Shown here: positions 61,499-64,000 of the stretch, piece by piece | Numbering within the stretch: the first letter of the stretch is position 1 | Layout of the letters: every line of letters begins with the position of its first letter | Origin: Pusillimonas sp. UBA3987 | GTDB lineage: Bacteria > Pseudomonadota > Gammaproteobacteria > Burkholderiales > Burkholderiaceae_B | Direction of reading: 5' to 3' | Assembly (NCBI GenBank): GCA_002384935.1 | Contig: DGCD01000017.1 | Span: 198,778-262,777 of the forward strand | DNA length: 64,000 bases | Position numbers and translations under genes: made by a program | The notes under the pieces: generated by a model | Told to the model about the DNA's origin: nothing | The model's input: the letters and a program-made list of their open reading frames with translations, nothing else | Databases searched by the model: none

Positions 61499-64000
61499 AT
61501 GCAAAACTCAAAATCAAGTCCGGCTTTCTCGATCCAAGTCACAAGGCAACTGAACTACTTGGTTGCAGTACTGGCAATGATCTTGTTTCCCTTTTCGTTT
61601 TCGTGGGCGCAAGGTAACCAGGACCGGGTCGCCGCACAGGATAACGGGCACGCGCAAACCGATGTCACAACGCCCGAAACAGCCAGCCCGGCGGCCACGC
61701 CGGATTGGCCTGCAGGCGTAACAGCCGGCCCTGCGGTTGAAGGTACCCAGCAATACACCCTGGAGAACGGCTTAACCGTGCTGTTGAGCCCCGATACATC
61801 CAAGGCCTCCGTGACAGTCAACATGACTTATTTGGTCGGCTCCCGCCACGAGAACTACGGCCAGACCGGGATGGCACACTTGCTGGAACACATGCTGTTC
61901 CGCGGCACCCCAAGCCTGCCTAACGCATTGGCCGAATTTTCGAAGCGGGGTCTGCGTGCGAACGGCTCTACCTCGAGCGACAGAACCAACTACTACGCCA
62001 CCTTTGCATCAGACCCTGAACTGCTCGAATGGTACTTGCGCTGGCAAGCCGACGTCATGGTCAATGCCACCATTTCGCGCGCCGATCTCGATGCCGAAAT
62101 GACGGTTGTTCGCAACGAAATGGAAGCCGGCGAAAACAGCCCGTTTGAATCACTGATGCAAAAGGTGCAATCAGCCGCCTACCAATGGCACAGCTACGGC
62201 AACGATACAATTGGTGCCCGATCCGACGTTGAAAACGTTGATATCGAACAACTGCGCGCCTTCTATCGTCTTTACTACCAACCTGACAATGCCGTACTGA
62301 TTGTTTCGGGCCGCTTCGAGCCAGGTGAAACCCTCAGTCTCATTAACGATGCATTCAAGGCCATTCCCCGACCAGAGCGCCCTCTTCCAACTGAATACAC
62401 AGTAGAACCTGTTCAGCAAGGTGAGCAGGAAGTGATCGTACGTCGAAGCGGCGGCACGCCACTGGTTATTGCCCAGTACCATATCCCGGCAGCGGCAAGC
62501 CCCGAATTCGTCGCACTTGACCTGGGCGCCATGATACTGTCGGACACACCCTCGGGGCGCCTGTACAAGGCACTGGTTCAAAACGATCTGGCCGCCCACA
62601 CCTTTGGTTTCGCAAGGCCGATGCGCCAGCCGGGTTACGCACTTTTTGGCGCGCAACTCGAAAACGGCATGAACGCCGACAAAGCGCTCGACACCTTGAC
62701 CCAAACACTCGAAGACCTCAACACCAGGCCATTCACCTCAGAAGAACTGGAGCGGGTGCGTACCCAATGGATGACAAGCTGGTCGGAAACACATTCAGAC
62801 CCCGCCTCTTTGGCCTCGGCGCTTTCCGAAAGCGCCGCCCTGGGCGATTGGCGCCTGTTCTACTGGATGCGAGAACAGGCCCAGAACGCAGACCTGCAAA
62901 CCGTTCAAGACCTCGCATCGGCCTACCTGGTGCCGTCGAACCGAACAGCCGGCTTATACATTCCGACACAATCCACCGAACGCGCGCCCAAACCGGGCGC
63001 AACCGATCCGGCCGTTTTGTTGAAAGACTTCAAGGGTCGTGAAACACAGGATTTAACCGGTGCATTTGATGCAACACCCGAGAATATCGACGCTCAGACA
63101 TTGCGTGAGACGATTGCATTGCACAACGGCACGCTTGAAGTGGCCTTGCTGCCCAAGCCGACCCGGGGAAACCGGGTTGAAGCGCGTCTTTTGTTGCAGT
63201 CGGGCGACGCTGAAGCTCTCAAGGGCCTGCGCAACGTTTCAAGCGCAGCAGCTGCTTTGCTGACTCGCGGAACCAGCCAATACTCGCGCCAGGAAATTGC
63301 CGATCGCTTCGACCAATTGCAGGCACAAGTGAGCTTTGGCGGCGGTGGCAACCAGGTCGGGGTGAATATTTCAGTGCCCGGCGAAAACCTGCCTGAAGTT
63401 ATTGCACTGGTTGGCCACATCCTGCGCGAGGCCTCCTATCCCGCCGAGGAACTTGAACGCTACAAATCGCAGGCGCGCGCCTCAATCGAAAGCGCGATGA
63501 CCGAGCCCGGCTCCGTTGCCTCTCGCACGCTGGCAAGGCACGATAACCCCTGGCCGTCTTCCGATATCCGCTATGTACCCACATTCCAGGAAGCACTGAA
63601 AGAAATCAACGCGTTGAATCGCGAAGCGCTCATCGATTTTCATCAACGTTTTTATGGTGCTGCCACACTTCGTTTCAGTGCCGTCGGCGCATTCGACCCG
63701 AAAGACACCCAGGCCTCATTGGTACAAGCCTTTAAAGACTGGAAAGCCGCCCCGGAATACCAGCGTATTGGACACCCTTTCCGTTCGATCACGCCGGAAC
63801 AGTTCACTTTGCACACGCCCGATAAAGCAAATGCCGTGTTCATGGCCTTCCAGCCATTAGAACTTCAGGATGATGATCCTGCCTATACCGCGTTGTATGT
63901 CGCCAACTACATTCTTGGCGGCTCCTCGTCGTCACGTTTATGGACACGTATCCGTGTCGAGGAAGGGATCTCCTACAACGTGGGCAGCAGTATCGACGCT
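61499..64000 (+). CDS. M16 family zinc metallopeptidase (3' end beyond window)
   Basis: 834 codons are visible, open to the window edge without a stop. A basic N-terminus and a membrane/signal helix (about 18-40, ending SWAQ) precede two M16 domains. The inverted zinc motif HLLEH is at 127-131 (GMAHLLEHMLFRGTP), with the third ligand Glu downstream in EMTVVRNEME (about 205). The C-terminal half carries the usual inactive-like domain with RVEEGISYNVGSS at the edge. It is probably a periplasmic pitrilysin-like protease. The start lacks a good ribosome binding site and is the most upstream ATG fitting a signal peptide. Confidence 0.9.
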   Translation, partial: MQNSKSSPAFSIQVTRQLNYLVAVLAMILFPFSFSWAQGNQDRVAAQDNGHAQTDVTTPETASPAATPDWPAGVTAGPAVEGTQQYTLENGLTVLLSPDTSKASVTVNMTYLVGSRHENYGQTGMAHLLEHMLFRGTPSLPNALAEFSKRGLRANGSTSSDRTNYYATFASDPELLEWYLRWQADVMVNATISRADLDAEMTVVRNEMEAGENSPFESLMQKVQSAAYQWHSYGNDTIGARSDVENVDIEQLRAFYRLYYQPDNAVLIVSGRFEPGETLSLINDAFKAIPRPERPLPTEYTVEPVQQGEQEVIVRRSGGTPLVIAQYHIPAAASPEFVALDLGAMILSDTPSGRLYKALVQNDLAAHTFGFARPMRQPGYALFGAQLENGMNADKALDTLTQTLEDLNTRPFTSEELERVRTQWMTSWSETHSDPASLASALSESAALGDWRLFYWMREQAQNADLQTVQDLASAYLVPSNRTAGLYIPTQSTERAPKPGATDPAVLLKDFKGRETQDLTGAFDATPENIDAQTLRETIALHNGTLEVALLPKPTRGNRVEARLLLQSGDAEALKGLRNVSSAAAALLTRGTSQYSRQEIADRFDQLQAQVSFGGGGNQVGVNISVPGENLPEVIALVGHILREASYPAEELERYKSQARASIESAMTEPGSVASRTLARHDNPWPSSDIRYVPTFQEALKEINALNREALIDFHQRFYGAATLRFSAVGAFDPKDTQASLVQAFKDWKAAPEYQRIGHPFRSITPEQFTLHTPDKANAVFMAFQPLELQDDDPAYTALYVANYILGGSSSSRLWTRIRVEEGISYNVGSSIDA

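Overview
The window looks like chromosome of a betaproteobacterium of the order Burkholderiales, most likely family Alcaligenaceae (Bordetella, Achromobacter, Pusillimonas, Advenella relatives). This is inferred from gene order: rpsO-pnp, ilvI-ilvH-ilvC-psd-pssA, trxB divergent from ftsK-lolA-rarA, and serS nearby. It also rests on protein character, such as an IlvI with a GEG thiamine-diphosphate motif and a symporter/CBS-nucleotidyltransferase/exonuclease cluster. No phage, insertion sequence, CRISPR array or rRNA was found. Both ends cut genes: a hybrid histidine kinase on the left and an M16 peptidase on the right.

Layout. 0-3.4 kb: a minus-strand signalling operon of histidine kinase, single-domain response regulator and hybrid kinase. 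3.6 kb: tRNA-Leu(UAA). 3.7-10.7 kb: a promoter, a long structured leader, then a small/large subunit sodium-solute symporter, a cNMP/CBS/nucleotidyltransferase regulator, a membrane protein and a membrane-anchored DnaQ-like exonuclease. 10.7-18.9 kb: housekeeping genes on the minus strand (pnp, rpsO, pssA, psd, ilvC, ilvH, ilvI). 19.4-24.5 kb: FUSC efflux-type protein, MFS transporter, yaaA and 3-hydroxybutyrate dehydrogenase. 24.7-25.4 kb: tRNA-Ser(CGA), then a HigBA toxin-antitoxin pair whose toxin is frameshifted. 26-35.5 kb: serS, two unrelated isocitrate dehydrogenases (monomeric and dimeric), rarA, lolA and ftsK. 35.5-37.2 kb: trxB and an Smr protein. 37.2-47.3 kb: a MarR regulator and operator array controlling a three-subunit molybdenum hydroxylase, a CoxG-like protein and a complete branched-chain-amino-acid-type ABC importer. 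47.7-51.9 kb: a lipoprotein and a Fur-boxed TonB receptor/PepSY pair for iron uptake. 52-57.9 kb: a four-gene circularly permuted ATP-grasp / alpha-E / transglutaminase operon. 58-64 kb: DUF1841, two c-type cytochromes, a MoxR-VWA pair and an M16 protease.

How the parts work together. The MarR-hydroxylase-ABC block looks like a self-contained module for importing and hydroxylating one (hetero)aromatic or related carboxylated substrate. Strong hairpins flank the binding-protein gene and could raise its expression over the membrane genes. The two isocitrate dehydrogenase genes sit inside what I remember as a conserved ftsK-lolA-rarA-serS arrangement; the monomeric one has its own promoter and a perfect palindrome. 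The ATP-grasp/alpha-E/transglutaminase operon is the best candidate for a poorly described system. It encodes one stand-alone ATP-grasp, one stand-alone alpha-E, one fusion of both, and a transglutaminase-like enzyme, all nearly overlapping. By comparative genomics the family is thought to make and process amide- or peptide-linked products, but the product here is unknown.

All calls were made by reading the sequence and from memory of protein families; no database search was run.
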